DNA of 64,000 bases, taken from the NCBI GenBank assembly GCA_030693705.1, contig JAUYAB010000068.1:1-64000 (forward strand), written 5' to 3'. Positions within the stretch are counted from its first letter, which is position 1. The number at the start of each line of letters is the position of its first letter. Source of the DNA: Ignavibacteria bacterium (GTDB taxonomy: Bacteria > Bacteroidota > Ignavibacteria > Ignavibacteriales > Ignavibacteriaceae). The notes under the pieces are model-generated. The model was not told where the DNA came from and ran no database searches. It saw nothing but the letters and a program-made list of their open reading frames with translations. Shown here piece after piece: positions 27,755 through 37,286 of the stretch. Both the position numbers and the translations under genes were made by a program.

Positions 27755-29044
27755 ATGGCTAATTTCGCTACAATCGATCGTACAAAATCATCCGGTGCAT
27801 CTCTTAAAGTTGTAGGTGTGGGTGGTGGTGGCTGCAATGCTGTTGAATCTATGATCAAAAGAGGATTAAACGGTGTTGAGTATGTTGCCGTTAACACCGA
27901 CGCGCAAGTGCTTGAAAGTAACGACGCCCAACACAAAGTTCAAATTGGTGCAAAAATGACCAAAGGACTTGGTGCGGGAGCGGATCCTAATGTTGGTCGT
28001 AAAGCTGCTGAAGAAGACCGTGAAAAAATTGCGGAAGTTTTAAGCGGAGCTGACATGGTCTTCGTTACATCCGGCATGGGTGGTGGAACCGGAACGGGCG
28101 CTGCACCTATCGTAGCTTCAATTGCAAAAAGTCTGGGCGCTTTAGTTGTTGCCATAGTTACAAAACCTTTCCGTTGGGAAGGAAAGCAGCGGATGTTAAA
28201 CTCCGAAGCAGGAATCCAGGAATTAAAACAATTCGTTGATAGTCTTATCGTTATCCCGAATGACAGATTGATCTCGATTATTGATAGAAACACTAACGCT
28301 TTCACTGCATTCGATAAACCTAATGAACTCCTTTATGAAGCAACCCGTGGTATTGCAGACATTATTACAGTTGAAGGATTGATCAATGTTGACTTTGCCG
28401 ATGTTCGTTCCGTGATGAATCAAAGCGGAATTGCGATAATGGGATGCGGTATTGCTAGCGGTGAAAATAGAGCCGTTGAAGCTGCTCAAAAGGCGATCTC
28501 AAGCCCGTTGTTGGATGGTATCAGCATCAAAGGAGCTAAGAGTGTTTTACTAAACGTAACAGGTTCAAGTAATCTTACTATGCAAGAAATCTACGACGGG
28601 AACAATGTAATCTTTGATGCAACCGGCGCCGAAAGCAACATGATCTTTGGTTGTGTTCAAAAAGAATCGATGAACGATTACGTTTCTTACACAGTTATTG
28701 CAACCGGATTTGACGATGCTAAAAAATCGTTTAGCACCAAATCGTCTTCTCCTTTTTCAGGTGAAGGAAAAACAGTTAGACATGAACCAGCACCGAGAAG
28801 TTTTTTATTCAATTTTGATGAAGTAAAGAATGAGAATTTAGATGAGCCGACAATTGCACGGGTGAATTTGAAATCTCCGACAGCTTCATTACCAGATGAA
28901 GATGACTCCGTTACACCCGGATTTACATTTGATCGGTTTAAAAATGTTAGAATGGATGATGTTGAAAAAGATAAAAACAAGAAGAATAATTCCGGAGAAG
29001 ATGAAGACGAGAGTTCAAGTTTCCTACGGATGATTATGGATTAA
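27755..29044 (+). CDS. ftsZ: Cell division GTPase FtsZ
   Basis: A 429-residue tubulin homologue that forms the Z ring. It has the GTP-binding glycine loop MGGGTGTGAAP (about residues 107-117), the T7 loop NVDFADVRSVM, a C-terminal domain, a disordered acidic linker (about residues 325-420), and the final FLRMIMD. The FLR in that tail resembles the core of the usual conserved peptide (..PAFLR..) that docks FtsA. GGAG sits upstream of the ATG. It is the last gene of the operon; no clear hairpin terminator was found after it. Confidence 0.97.
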   Translation: MANFATIDRTKSSGASLKVVGVGGGGCNAVESMIKRGLNGVEYVAVNTDAQVLESNDAQHKVQIGAKMTKGLGAGADPNVGRKAAEEDREKIAEVLSGADMVFVTSGMGGGTGTGAAPIVASIAKSLGALVVAIVTKPFRWEGKQRMLNSEAGIQELKQFVDSLIVIPNDRLISIIDRNTNAFTAFDKPNELLYEATRGIADIITVEGLINVDFADVRSVMNQSGIAIMGCGIASGENRAVEAAQKAISSPLLDGISIKGAKSVLLNVTGSSNLTMQEIYDGNNVIFDATGAESNMIFGCVQKESMNDYVSYTVIATGFDDAKKSFSTKSSSPFSGEGKTVRHEPAPRSFLFNFDEVKNENLDEPTIARVNLKSPTASLPDEDDSVTPGFTFDRFKNVRMDDVEKDKNKKNNSGEDEDESSSFLRMIMD

Positions 29045-29088
29045 CGAAGAAAAAACTTTAGCGAAATTAAGCATATAGCCGGGAACCG

Positions 29089-29283
29089 CTATTCATCAAG
29101 GTATCGCGCTTCGATAGAAACATTTTCTTCTTGATCTATTAATACAATTATTCGGTTCGGTCTGCAGCAGATGCGGCAATCCTCAACAAAATCTTGTTTG
29201 CCGTTAATCGTAAGATCAACATCCACAGTATTATGAATTCCGCAATATTGGCAAACCCATACCAAATCCTCTTCAACCTGCAT
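29089..29283 (-). CDS. CPXCG-motif cysteine-rich small protein
   Basis: A 64-residue soluble protein with two cysteine pairs: CQYCG near residue 15 and CRIC (followed by CRPN) near residue 36, then an acidic tail. This matches the CPXCG cysteine-rich family of small zinc-ribbon-like proteins of unknown function. It stands alone on the minus strand between ftsZ and sua5, converging on the ftsZ 3' end. Confidence 0.75.
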   Translation of the reverse strand: MQVEEDLVWVCQYCGIHNTVDVDLTINGKQDFVEDCRICCRPNRIIVLIDQEENVSIEARYLDE

Positions 29284-29414
29284 GAAACTATCCTTTCATC
29301 AATAAAAGTAACAAATAAAATTATTTCCTAAAGCAAAAATTCACTTTCAAATCATCAAAGTCAACAACTTCTTTTTTACTTTTACAAAGCTATGAAACAA
29401 GAAAAAGAAGTGAG

Positions 29415-29422
29415 TATATTTG
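29415..29422 (+). promoter_or_regulatory. Candidate Bacteroidota-type -7 element before sua5
   Basis: TATATTTG, an exact match to TAnnTTTG, lies 20 bases before the sua5 ATG. The same octamer lies 23 bases before hrcA. No convincing -33 TTTG is seen. Confidence 0.35.
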
Positions 29423-29442
29423 TAGGAATAATCTAATGAATT

Positions 29443-30411
29443 ATGATAGAACAAATTAGAGACCAAATAAGCAAGGCTGCTGAAATAATCCGTAGAGGAG
29501 GGTTAGTTGCTTTCCCTACTGAAACCGTTTATGGACTCGGCGCTGATGGACTGAATCCGGTAGCCGTTGCAAAAGTCTTTGAAGTGAAAAACCGCCCTAC
29601 CTTTAATCCCCTTATTTTACATATCGAAAACAAGGATCGCCTTAACACGGTTTGCGAAATTCCAACTGACAAAGTTTATGATCTGATTAATGAATTTTGG
29701 CCTGGACCGTTAACTTTAGTATTACCGAAGAAATCAAATGTTCCTGCAATTGTGACCGGTGGATTAGAGACGGTTGCCATTCGGATGCCCGATAATTCAA
29801 TTGCGTTGGAATTAATTAGACAGAGCGATACTCCAATAGCTGCGCCGAGTGCGAATTTGTTCGGACAACTAAGTCCAACACGCGCCGTTCATGTTCAAAA
29901 ACAGCTTGGTGAAAAAATTGATATGATCCTCGATGGAGGTAAATGTAGCATTGGGATTGAATCGACGATACTATTGATAGAGAATGAAGAAGTTACTGTA
30001 TTACGTCATGGAGGAATTCCGGTTGAATCATTGCGAGAAGTGATTGGAGAGATAAAACTTTTTCCAAAGAAATCAGATCGCCCGAACGCACCGGGGCAAT
30101 TGCCGTTTCACTATTCACCGCAAACGCCAATTTTAATGCTCACTCTTGAAAATATTGAAAAACATAAAAATCAGAAAATTGGTGCGATCTTTTTTAAAGG
30201 AAATTATTCCAAATTTAATTTTGCTCGTGAGATCATTTTATCTCGCAACGGCTCGTTGAGTGAAGCAGCGGCAAATCTCTTCTCAACACTTCACAAATTG
30301 GACGATATGCAACTTGATTGTATTTTGGTTGAACCTTTTCCACCGGAGGGTCTTGGCGTAGCCTTGATGGATCGTATCCAAAAGGCTGTGGCTAAGTTTG
30401 AGGTTGGGTAA
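29443..30411 (+). CDS. sua5: L-threonylcarbamoyladenylate synthase, Sua5 type
   Basis: A 322-residue enzyme making threonylcarbamoyl-AMP for the universal t6A37 tRNA modification. The YrdC/TsaC domain (about residues 1-200) has GGLVAFPTETVYGLGA, KNRPTFNPL, PGPLTLVL and PIAAPSANLFGQ. A Sua5 C-terminal domain follows (about 225-322, starting after APGQLPFHYSP). That two-domain form distinguishes it from short TsaC. It converges with menE, and the 3' ends of the two coding regions overlap by 20 bases. Confidence 0.92.
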   Translation: MIEQIRDQISKAAEIIRRGGLVAFPTETVYGLGADGLNPVAVAKVFEVKNRPTFNPLILHIENKDRLNTVCEIPTDKVYDLINEFWPGPLTLVLPKKSNVPAIVTGGLETVAIRMPDNSIALELIRQSDTPIAAPSANLFGQLSPTRAVHVQKQLGEKIDMILDGGKCSIGIESTILLIENEEVTVLRHGGIPVESLREVIGEIKLFPKKSDRPNAPGQLPFHYSPQTPILMLTLENIEKHKNQKIGAIFFKGNYSKFNFAREIILSRNGSLSEAAANLFSTLHKLDDMQLDCILVEPFPPEGLGVALMDRIQKAVAKFEVG

Positions 30412-31918
30412 AAAACTTTTTTACTTCAGCACGTTTTATTTTTCCAATAGCTGATTTTGGTAACTCCTTTGTCTGAAAAAATGTTTTAGGCACTTTAAAT
30501 GACGGAAGTTTTTCTCTCAAATATATTTTAAGTTTCGACGTTATAATTTCATTTCCATCCTTTGAAGTGACAACAACGGCTACACATTCACCCCATTTTT
30601 TATCCGGTAATCCGAACACACAAACTTCATCAATGTTTGGAAATTGGGAAATGACATTTTCAATTTCGTTCGGAGAAATATTTTCTCCACCGCTTACAAT
30701 AAGATCCGTTCTTCTATCTTCTAAAAATAAATATCCGTCAGCATCAAAAAATCCAAAATCACCGGTTAAATAATAACCATTATAAAACGCATCGGAAGTA
30801 GCTTCAGCATCGTTGAGGTAACCACAAAAAAGCGATTCAGTTCTGACTGCAATTTCTCCACTCGTATTTACCGGAGTATCATTTCTTCCGTCATCGAGTA
30901 TTTTAATTTCCACATTCTGCAATGGCTTGCCAACTGAGTTAGGTTTTGCATTAACTTCTTCAGGTTTTAAAGCGGTGACAAATGCGGAAGTTTCCGTTGA
31001 TCCATAAACTTTGTAGATTTTCCATCCGAGTTTGGCAGCATTCATTAAAATTGTCTCATTGGAAAATCCACCGCCAATTAATACAGCCCGAAGTTCATTG
31101 TTCGGCTCAATTCCATTTTCACAGATTCTTTTTAACTGCGTAGGAACAAGTGAGCATAGCGTTGGTTTTACACGTTCTAAATTATTTTCGAATACATTTA
31201 ATTCATTTGATTCCGGTAAAATGATACTCGAACCGGTATAAATTGCCCGTGTAAGAATTGAAAATCCACCGATGTGATAAAGTGGAAGATTAAGATACCA
31301 TGAATCAGTTTTTGAATAATTGAACAGAGTATTTCCTGTAACAAATGCCGCGAAAAGATTGCCAAAACTGAGCGGAACAGCTTTTGGTTTACCGCTTGTT
31401 CCGGAAGTAAAGAGCAATACTGCTGTATTATCAAAAACTAAATTAGTTGTTAAACTCTTCGATGTAAGAAAGGAATTTGTGAAAGGAAATCTTTTTAAAG
31501 ATGAAAAGTCCTCCGCATTTTTGGTCTCGCAAATAATTTCATCTACGCTTAAAAATTTTATCTGATTTAATAACTCATCGTTAAGCAGACGAATATTGAG
31601 TGGAACCGGGATTGCATTCAATCGCCAGATACTCAACACGCTCAAAATTAAATCAAATGGATTACTTAATATGATTGGAATTGGTTGATTAACTTTTCCT
31701 TCTTCCGCATTCATTTTTTGAGTCATCGACTCAACAACATTTGAAATTTCATTATAAGTGAAAGAAATGAAACCGTTCGAAGGATTAATTTTGTAGAGTA
31801 AATTTTTGGGAAAGAATTCAGAATTCTCCACAAGAGAATGGTGAACTATTAAAAATGCACGTTCACTGAAAGTATCAAAATATGAAAATGGAGTGCCGGA
31901 GAGCTCCCCGAATTTCAT
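30392..31918 (-). CDS. menE: o-Succinylbenzoate-CoA ligase MenE
   Basis: A 508-residue adenylate-forming (ANL) enzyme activating o-succinylbenzoate in menaquinone synthesis. It has the nucleotide loop LLFTSGTSGKPKAVP, the adenine motif YGSTETSA, the hinge-region aspartate in LTGDFGFFDADGYL, and the C-terminal catalytic lysine motif KSAIGKIKR. The specific substrate is inferred from its neighbours menA, menB and menH, since ANL enzymes are alike. It overlaps menA by four bases (ATGA). Confidence 0.88.
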   Translation of the reverse strand: MKFGELSGTPFSYFDTFSERAFLIVHHSLVENSEFFPKNLLYKINPSNGFISFTYNEISNVVESMTQKMNAEEGKVNQPIPIILSNPFDLILSVLSIWRLNAIPVPLNIRLLNDELLNQIKFLSVDEIICETKNAEDFSSLKRFPFTNSFLTSKSLTTNLVFDNTAVLLFTSGTSGKPKAVPLSFGNLFAAFVTGNTLFNYSKTDSWYLNLPLYHIGGFSILTRAIYTGSSIILPESNELNVFENNLERVKPTLCSLVPTQLKRICENGIEPNNELRAVLIGGGFSNETILMNAAKLGWKIYKVYGSTETSAFVTALKPEEVNAKPNSVGKPLQNVEIKILDDGRNDTPVNTSGEIAVRTESLFCGYLNDAEATSDAFYNGYYLTGDFGFFDADGYLFLEDRRTDLIVSGGENISPNEIENVISQFPNIDEVCVFGLPDKKWGECVAVVVTSKDGNEIITSKLKIYLREKLPSFKVPKTFFQTKELPKSAIGKIKRAEVKKFFTQPQT

Positions 31919-32805
31919 AAAATAAATCCTAATGAAAATAGAAGCCCGTATAAAGCAGAAAACTTTGCAGTCAATTCAAGTGTGGTATTTAGTTGGGCGC
32001 CGTTCTCTTGTAAAATTGAGAGCATCAATTTATAAGCAAGAGGTAAAGTGATATACGGAAGGAATATCCAAACGCGGAAATCATAATTTACAAATATCAA
32101 AAGCGGAACAAGAAATGATGAAAAGAGCAGCATCAAATATTCATAACGCGAAAAACTCTTTCCGAATTTAACAGCCAAAGTATTTTTACCGGCTGCTTTG
32201 TCTTGCTCTATATCTCGATAGTTATTAACAACAAGAATATTGGTAATTAAAGCTCCAACCGGAATAGCGGCAACAAAAGCGATTGCAGATATTTCTTTCG
32301 TGTTAATGAAAAATGTTCCGACCGTTCCAACGAAACCAAAAAACAAAAAGACAAAAATTTCTCCAAGTCCGTGATAGGCAAGGGGATAGGGACCTGCGGT
32401 ATATGCAAGCGAAGCAATTATTGAGAGGAGCCCGATAACCAAAATAAAATTACCGGCGGTATAAACCAGATAAAGCCCAAGCAGGAAAGCTAAACCGAAA
32501 TTAAAGAAGATCACAATTTTCATTTGAAGCGGAGTTACCAATCCGGCATTTAGCACTCGCAACGGACCGATGCGCTTTTCAGTATCTGCCCCTTTAAGAA
32601 AATCGTAAAGATCATTTGTAAAATTTGCGCCAACCTGGAAAAGTATAGAGCAGAATAATGCAACTATTGAAGCCGTCAAGTTTAATTTTCCTTCGGCAAA
32701 AGCTAAGGATGCGCCAACAATTACCGGCACAAAAGCGGCAAACAAAGTTTTTGGTCTGCTTGCAAGAAACCAAATTTCAAAAGTTGAATATTTATTTTCA
32801 GCCAT
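31915..32805 (-). CDS. menA: 1,4-Dihydroxy-2-naphthoate polyprenyltransferase MenA
   Basis: A 296-residue UbiA-family membrane enzyme attaching the prenyl tail to DHNA. About eight to nine TM helices are visible. The two Mg-diphosphate motifs are NDLYDFLKGAD (about residues 63-73) and NNYRDIEQDKAAGKNT. RPKTLFAAFVPV near the N-terminus is typical of MenA. The start overlaps the menB stop by one base. Confidence 0.92.
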   Translation of the reverse strand: MAENKYSTFEIWFLASRPKTLFAAFVPVIVGASLAFAEGKLNLTASIVALFCSILFQVGANFTNDLYDFLKGADTEKRIGPLRVLNAGLVTPLQMKIVIFFNFGLAFLLGLYLVYTAGNFILVIGLLSIIASLAYTAGPYPLAYHGLGEIFVFLFFGFVGTVGTFFINTKEISAIAFVAAIPVGALITNILVVNNYRDIEQDKAAGKNTLAVKFGKSFSRYEYLMLLFSSFLVPLLIFVNYDFRVWIFLPYITLPLAYKLMLSILQENGAQLNTTLELTAKFSALYGLLFSLGFIL

Positions 32806-33638
32806 TATGGTAGCTTCGGAAATTTGTTGAAGTTAGGTTTACGTTTTTCTAAATAAGCTTTCTTTCCTTCTTGCGCTTCTTCGGTCATATAATAAAGCAG
32901 TGTAGCATTTCCGGCAAGTTCTTGAATGCCTTGTTGCCCATCGAGTTCAGCGTTAAAGGCAGATTTTAATAATCTCAGAGAAAGCGGACTCATCTCCAAA
33001 ATTTCTTTCGCCCATTGTACTCCTTCATTTTCAAGTTCATTAACCGGAACGACTTTGTTCACCAATCCCATCTCGTATGCTTCTACCGCGCTGTATTGCC
33101 GGCATAAATACCAGATCTCACGTGCACGTTTTTGTCCGACTAATCGCGCTAAATAACTGGCGCCAAAACCGCCGTCAAAGCTTCCGACTTTTGGACCGGT
33201 CTGTCCGAAGATAGCGTTGTCGGCGGCGATAGTTAAATCGCAGACAACGTGTAGAACATGTCCGCCACCGATTGCATAACCCGCCACTAATGCAATAACT
33301 GGTTTGGGAATGCTTCGAATTAATTTTTGAAGATCGAGTACATTCAAACGGGGGACACCGTCTCCGCCAATATATCCTTGATCTCCACGTATCCTTTGAT
33401 CACCACCGGAACAAAAAGCGAACTTGCCATCATTGGCTGGTCCTGCGCCGGTTAACAGTACGACACCTATTGATTGATCTTCGCGCGCATCGGTAAAAGC
33501 ATCAAACATTTCAATAACTGTCTCGGGACGAAATGCGTTTCGAACTTCGGGTCGGTTTATCGTAATTTTTGCGATGCCGTCCATTTTTTCGTAAATAATA
33601 TCTTTATAGTCTTTGGCTTTTATCCAATTAAATTTCAT
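32805..33638 (-). CDS. menB: 1,4-Dihydroxy-2-naphthoyl-CoA synthase MenB
   Basis: A crotonase-family enzyme (277 residues from the ATG at 33638) that closes the naphthoate ring. An in-frame TTG at 33653 overlapping the menH stop (TTGA) would add five residues and cannot be excluded; GGA lies 9-11 bases before the ATG. Motifs seen are [13 protein letters not shown], the oxyanion-hole segment [22 protein letters not shown] and the MenB-specific [16 protein letters not shown] and [10 protein letters not shown]. Confidence 0.94.
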   Translation of the reverse strand: MKFNWIKAKDYKDIIYEKMDGIAKITINRPEVRNAFRPETVIEMFDAFTDAREDQSIGVVLLTGAGPANDGKFAFCSGGDQRIRGDQGYIGGDGVPRLNVLDLQKLIRSIPKPVIALVAGYAIGGGHVLHVVCDLTIAADNAIFGQTGPKVGSFDGGFGASYLARLVGQKRAREIWYLCRQYSAVEAYEMGLVNKVVPVNELENEGVQWAKEILEMSPLSLRLLKSAFNAELDGQQGIQELAGNATLLYYMTEEAQEGKKAYLEKRKPNFNKFPKLP

Positions 33639-33649
33639 TTGAAATCCGT

Positions 33650-34483
33650 TCAATCAATTAAAATCTTTAAAAATTCTCGTACCAAATTTACGAAAACCTC
33701 AGGTTTTTCCAGATGGAGATTATGCCCCGCGCACTCAATTATTTTGTGGGAAGAATCTGGGATCAGATTACTCATTTCACTCTGGATTGAAGCGTATTTT
33801 GTATCGAATTCCCCGGAAAGCAGCAACATGGGAATTTTAATTTTTGAAAGCCTTTGCCACAAACTTTCCATTTCTCCTTGCCCAAAGTATTCCAAAGAAT
33901 TTATCAATCCTATTTTTGAATTTGAATTAACTTTGCTCTTTAAAATGGAAATTTGCTTTTTTGATGGGAGATTTTCTTGAGAAGCAAATAACGGTTGGTT
34001 CTGCCAAAAAGTAAAAAAATCTTTTAGAGAATTCTTTTTGATAAATGAAATCAATTTCTCATCATTTTTGATTCGAAGTTGTCTTTCCAATTTTGTTTTT
34101 AATCCGGGAGAAGAACTTTCTAAAATAACTCCTTTGAGTTTTTCGGGATGTTTGCATGCAAACTGAAGAGCGAGCCTTCCTCCCATCGAATAACCGGCAA
34201 GAATGATTTTTTCTAATTTTAGTTTAAGCGAAATTTTGCTAATTAGACTCACGAGGAAATCTGATTGATAGAATTTATCGCTTCTCGGTTTACTGCTTTT
34301 GCCAAATCCAGGTAGATCAATCGCAATGAGTTGATATTCTGAATCAAAAAGAGAAAAGATTTCTTTCCAATCGTTTGATGAACCTCCGAAACCATGAAGA
34401 AAAAGAATCGTTTGTTTGTGCGGAGAAACTATTCGAAAATTTTTCTTTACGAAAACCTTAATTCCGTTTATTAAAAGAAGCAT
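33650..34483 (-). CDS. menH: Alpha/beta hydrolase, probable MenH (SHCHC synthase)
   Basis: A 277-residue cytosolic alpha/beta hydrolase. It has [13 protein letters not shown] near residue 28, the nucleophile elbow AGYSMGGR (Ser about residue 100), a candidate acid in LSGEFDTKY, and the catalytic His in [11 protein letters not shown]. The fold is generic. MenH is preferred because the gene sits directly upstream of menB, menA and menE in one operon. It follows dacB by three bases. Confidence 0.72.
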   Translation of the reverse strand: MLLLINGIKVFVKKNFRIVSPHKQTILFLHGFGGSSNDWKEIFSLFDSEYQLIAIDLPGFGKSSKPRSDKFYQSDFLVSLISKISLKLKLEKIILAGYSMGGRLALQFACKHPEKLKGVILESSSPGLKTKLERQLRIKNDEKLISFIKKNSLKDFFTFWQNQPLFASQENLPSKKQISILKSKVNSNSKIGLINSLEYFGQGEMESLWQRLSKIKIPMLLLSGEFDTKYASIQSEMSNLIPDSSHKIIECAGHNLHLEKPEVFVNLVREFLKILID

Positions 34484-34486
34484 AAG

Positions 34487-35905
34487 TTAATCCAATTCGG
34501 AGAGAAGGGTACAAATCTGATCTAAAAAATAAACCGCGCGGTATGTTTTTCTAACATGATTTTGTATCATCATCGAAAAGGAAAGTTGATGATTACTTTT
34601 AGTTGTAACGTAACCTGATAATGCAGAAACGCCACTAATGGTGCCGGTTTTCGCTCGCAAATTATTTTCTGCTAAGGTGTTTTTCATCCTTCTTTTTAGT
34701 GTTCCGTCAACTCCCGCTAAAGGAAATGAATGCGACAGCGTTTTATATAATTCGGGTTGATGCAGATAGAAATATTTTAATACTGCATTGAGCAATTCGG
34801 TAGAAACAAGATTGTAATGAGAAACACCGCTCCCATCAACGATGCGGTAATTACGCGGATTCAATCCGGCAATTGTAATCAAACTATCAATCAGATGTAC
34901 GCCATTTTCGGCGGTTGCCGGTTTGCCATAAAACTTGAACGCCAAAGCGCGAAACGTCATTTCGGCGCTTAGGTTATCACTTTGCTTATTTAGGTTGGTA
35001 ATTACATCAGTAAATTTTCTTTTAAATGTAAAAAGGTGTTTTGCATCATCCGGCAAAGGAGAAATATCGGTTGTTCCAACAAATGAAATTCCAAATTTTT
35101 CTATTTCTTCTTTCGCAAGAGTTAAAAAATATTTTTCGGGATAAACCACATTAATTTCATCCGAATAAATCGAATCACTTTGATTAATAGTACCTTTTAC
35201 AATTATATCGTTTTTTCGGTGAACAAAATCTCTTGTAATTTCAAGTGAAGTTCGTAATCCAATAACAGTCCTTGCAAAATTTTCAATCTTGAAAAAATTT
35301 GTTGCCGGTTCAACAACTACTTTTGGTGTGCTGTCAATTTCACATGCTAAGACATGAACTTTAACCGCGTTATCATTGATTGTTAGCGGTGTTAGATATG
35401 GAAAATCAGTAGAAGGATCATCGTTCCACATCCAGCCGTCTCCCCAGAAAAGTGAATCGAGCATGGAAACATCACCGTAAATATTTCCTTGGATACGGTT
35501 TATTCCCATATACTTAATTGAAGAAACAAAAATTCTTAAATCAGTTGTTGTAAAATCGGGATCGCAGCCACCGACAAAATACAAATTGCCATACAAAGTT
35601 GAATCGATTATGAATCCATCATAGTAAAGAGAAGTCTCAAATGCAAAATCTTTTCCTAGAAAAAACAAAGCGGTCGCAGTCGTTAGAACTTTCATATTTG
35701 AAGCGGGATGGAGAAGCAGTTTGTTATTCTTTTGGTAAAGAATTTTGTTTGAAGTGAGATCAAAAACATCGATTGAAACAGCGGCAGTATCAAAAAAGGA
35801 GGAGGATGTTAAACTGTCTAATTTATCTTTTAAATTATCGGTAGTTACTTGAGCGAAAAGGAAGAGATTAACAAAAAAAACGGCGAACAATATTTTATTT
35901 TTCAT
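34487..35905 (-). CDS. dacB: D-alanyl-D-alanine carboxypeptidase/endopeptidase (PBP4, peptidase S13)
   Basis: A 472-residue periplasmic penicillin-binding protein trimming peptidoglycan. It has a signal peptide (about residues 1-19, ..FLFAQ). The active site carries SNMK (Ser69, Lys72), SDN in KQSDNLSAEM and KTG in LRAKTGTISG. A large insertion between SxxK and SDN, typical of S13 enzymes, occupies about residues 95-290. Its start overlaps the preceding TatD/radical-SAM stop by one base and menH follows after three, so one transcript probably runs across all of them. Confidence 0.9.
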   Translation of the reverse strand: MKNKILFAVFFVNLFLFAQVTTDNLKDKLDSLTSSSFFDTAAVSIDVFDLTSNKILYQKNNKLLLHPASNMKVLTTATALFFLGKDFAFETSLYYDGFIIDSTLYGNLYFVGGCDPDFTTTDLRIFVSSIKYMGINRIQGNIYGDVSMLDSLFWGDGWMWNDDPSTDFPYLTPLTINDNAVKVHVLACEIDSTPKVVVEPATNFFKIENFARTVIGLRTSLEITRDFVHRKNDIIVKGTINQSDSIYSDEINVVYPEKYFLTLAKEEIEKFGISFVGTTDISPLPDDAKHLFTFKRKFTDVITNLNKQSDNLSAEMTFRALAFKFYGKPATAENGVHLIDSLITIAGLNPRNYRIVDGSGVSHYNLVSTELLNAVLKYFYLHQPELYKTLSHSFPLAGVDGTLKRRMKNTLAENNLRAKTGTISGVSALSGYVTTKSNHQLSFSMMIQNHVRKTYRAVYFLDQICTLLSELD

Positions 35906-37266
35906 TAAAAATATTTCCTTATTCTAAATTCAACTCCAATATCTTCTTCGACTAATTTTCTCGCCTTTTCAATTTCAACTTCATCGATAGAAACAACAGT
36001 GAGCACAACTTTCTCAACAAAATCTTTCGCTTGAGAAGCAAAATTTTTCATCTCGGTAAAATGGCTTTTTTCAATTTTCATCATTTCGGCATATTGTTTT
36101 TCATCCGATGAATTCAAGCTGATGGAAACAATATCAATAAGGTTCGCAAGTTCCGGAACAATATTTCTCTTGTTAATAATATTTCCGTGACCGTTGGTAT
36201 TCAGCCGTGTTCTGCCGCCGTGTTCTTTCACATACTTTGCAATTTGCTCCACCACTTCAAACCGGATAGTCGGTTCGCCATAACCGCAAAATACGATTTC
36301 ATCAAATTGCTTCGGGTCGCCGATTTCGTTGATATAAACTTCTGCAGGCGGTTCTTCGCTTTTTTTCATTCTTAAATTGTAACCGTTTATCACTGCATCG
36401 CCGTCTTTATCGCAAAAATAGCAACTTGCATTACACCGGTTTGTTACGTTGATGTAAAGAGAATTTCCAAGTCTGTAAGTAAAACTTGTTTCCGATTTTT
36501 TACCGATGCCAAAAAGTTTAAATGTATTAAAAGAAGTTATGCGCCCGACGTCTTCAACGGAAACATTATGCAGTTCTGCAAGTTTTTGTGCGATCAATGG
36601 AATGTTTGCCGGTTCGTTTCTTTTTCCGCGGTGCGGAACGGGAGTCATGAATGGTGAATCGGTTTCCAAAAGCAAATGATGCAGTTGAATTTGTGAAGCG
36701 ATTGCACGAAGGTCATCTGTCTTTTTAAAAGTAATATTACCGGTAAAAGAAAGATAAAAATTCATTTCAATAATTTTGAGAGCATCGTTCAAACTTCCGC
36801 TGAAGCAGTGAAATTGCCCGCGTAAACCGTGTTTTGAAAATTCGGAAATGATCGATAAAACGTCTTCATCCGCTTCACGGTTGTGGATGATAACCGGCAA
36901 ATCAAGCGTTATCGCAAGTTCAAGTTGTTTGCGGAATGCTTCGATCTGTTTTTCTTTTGGAGAAAAATCATAAAAATAATCGAGCCCAATTTCTCCGATT
37001 GCAACAACTTTTTTGTGTGATGCTAATTCCTTTAGTTGAATTAGATAATCATCATTCCAATCTTTTGTGTCGTGTGGATGAATGCCAACGGCTCCGTACA
37101 ACATATCATATTTATCGATCAGCTCAATTACTTTAGCTGAGGTTGGCAGATCGGTGGCGGGGACTAAAATGTAATCGATCTTTTCTTTTTTCGCATTGTG
37201 GAGGACGCTTTCCAAATCATCCTGATAGTTCGGATAAAAAAGATGAGCGTGAGTGTCTATAAACAT
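35905..37266 (-). CDS. TatD-family nuclease fused to a radical-SAM domain
   Basis: A 453-residue two-domain protein. Residues 1-255 form a TatD-type metal-dependent hydrolase with ligands HAH (6-8), Glu92 in GEIGLDYFYD, His128, His153 and Asp203 (ETDSPFMTP). From about residue 268 a radical-SAM domain starts, with the iron-sulfur motif Cys278-x3-Cys282-x2-Cys285 and the SAM-binding GYGEPTIR, ending near residue 453. TatD-associated radical-SAM proteins are known as separate neighbours of tatD. Here both are one open frame with no stop or shift. The radical-SAM substrate is unknown. Confidence 0.88.
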   Translation of the reverse strand: MFIDTHAHLFYPNYQDDLESVLHNAKKEKIDYILVPATDLPTSAKVIELIDKYDMLYGAVGIHPHDTKDWNDDYLIQLKELASHKKVVAIGEIGLDYFYDFSPKEKQIEAFRKQLELAITLDLPVIIHNREADEDVLSIISEFSKHGLRGQFHCFSGSLNDALKIIEMNFYLSFTGNITFKKTDDLRAIASQIQLHHLLLETDSPFMTPVPHRGKRNEPANIPLIAQKLAELHNVSVEDVGRITSFNTFKLFGIGKKSETSFTYRLGNSLYINVTNRCNASCYFCDKDGDAVINGYNLRMKKSEEPPAEVYINEIGDPKQFDEIVFCGYGEPTIRFEVVEQIAKYVKEHGGRTRLNTNGHGNIINKRNIVPELANLIDIVSISLNSSDEKQYAEMMKIEKSHFTEMKNFASQAKDFVEKVVLTVVSIDEVEIEKARKLVEEDIGVEFRIRKYF

Positions 37267-37286
37267 TAAAATCTTTTCAATAATTC

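Noticed and set aside
33474-33980. 168-codon plus-strand frame over menB and menH
   Set aside because: It lies antisense to two well-supported genes, and its product shows no recognisable domain.
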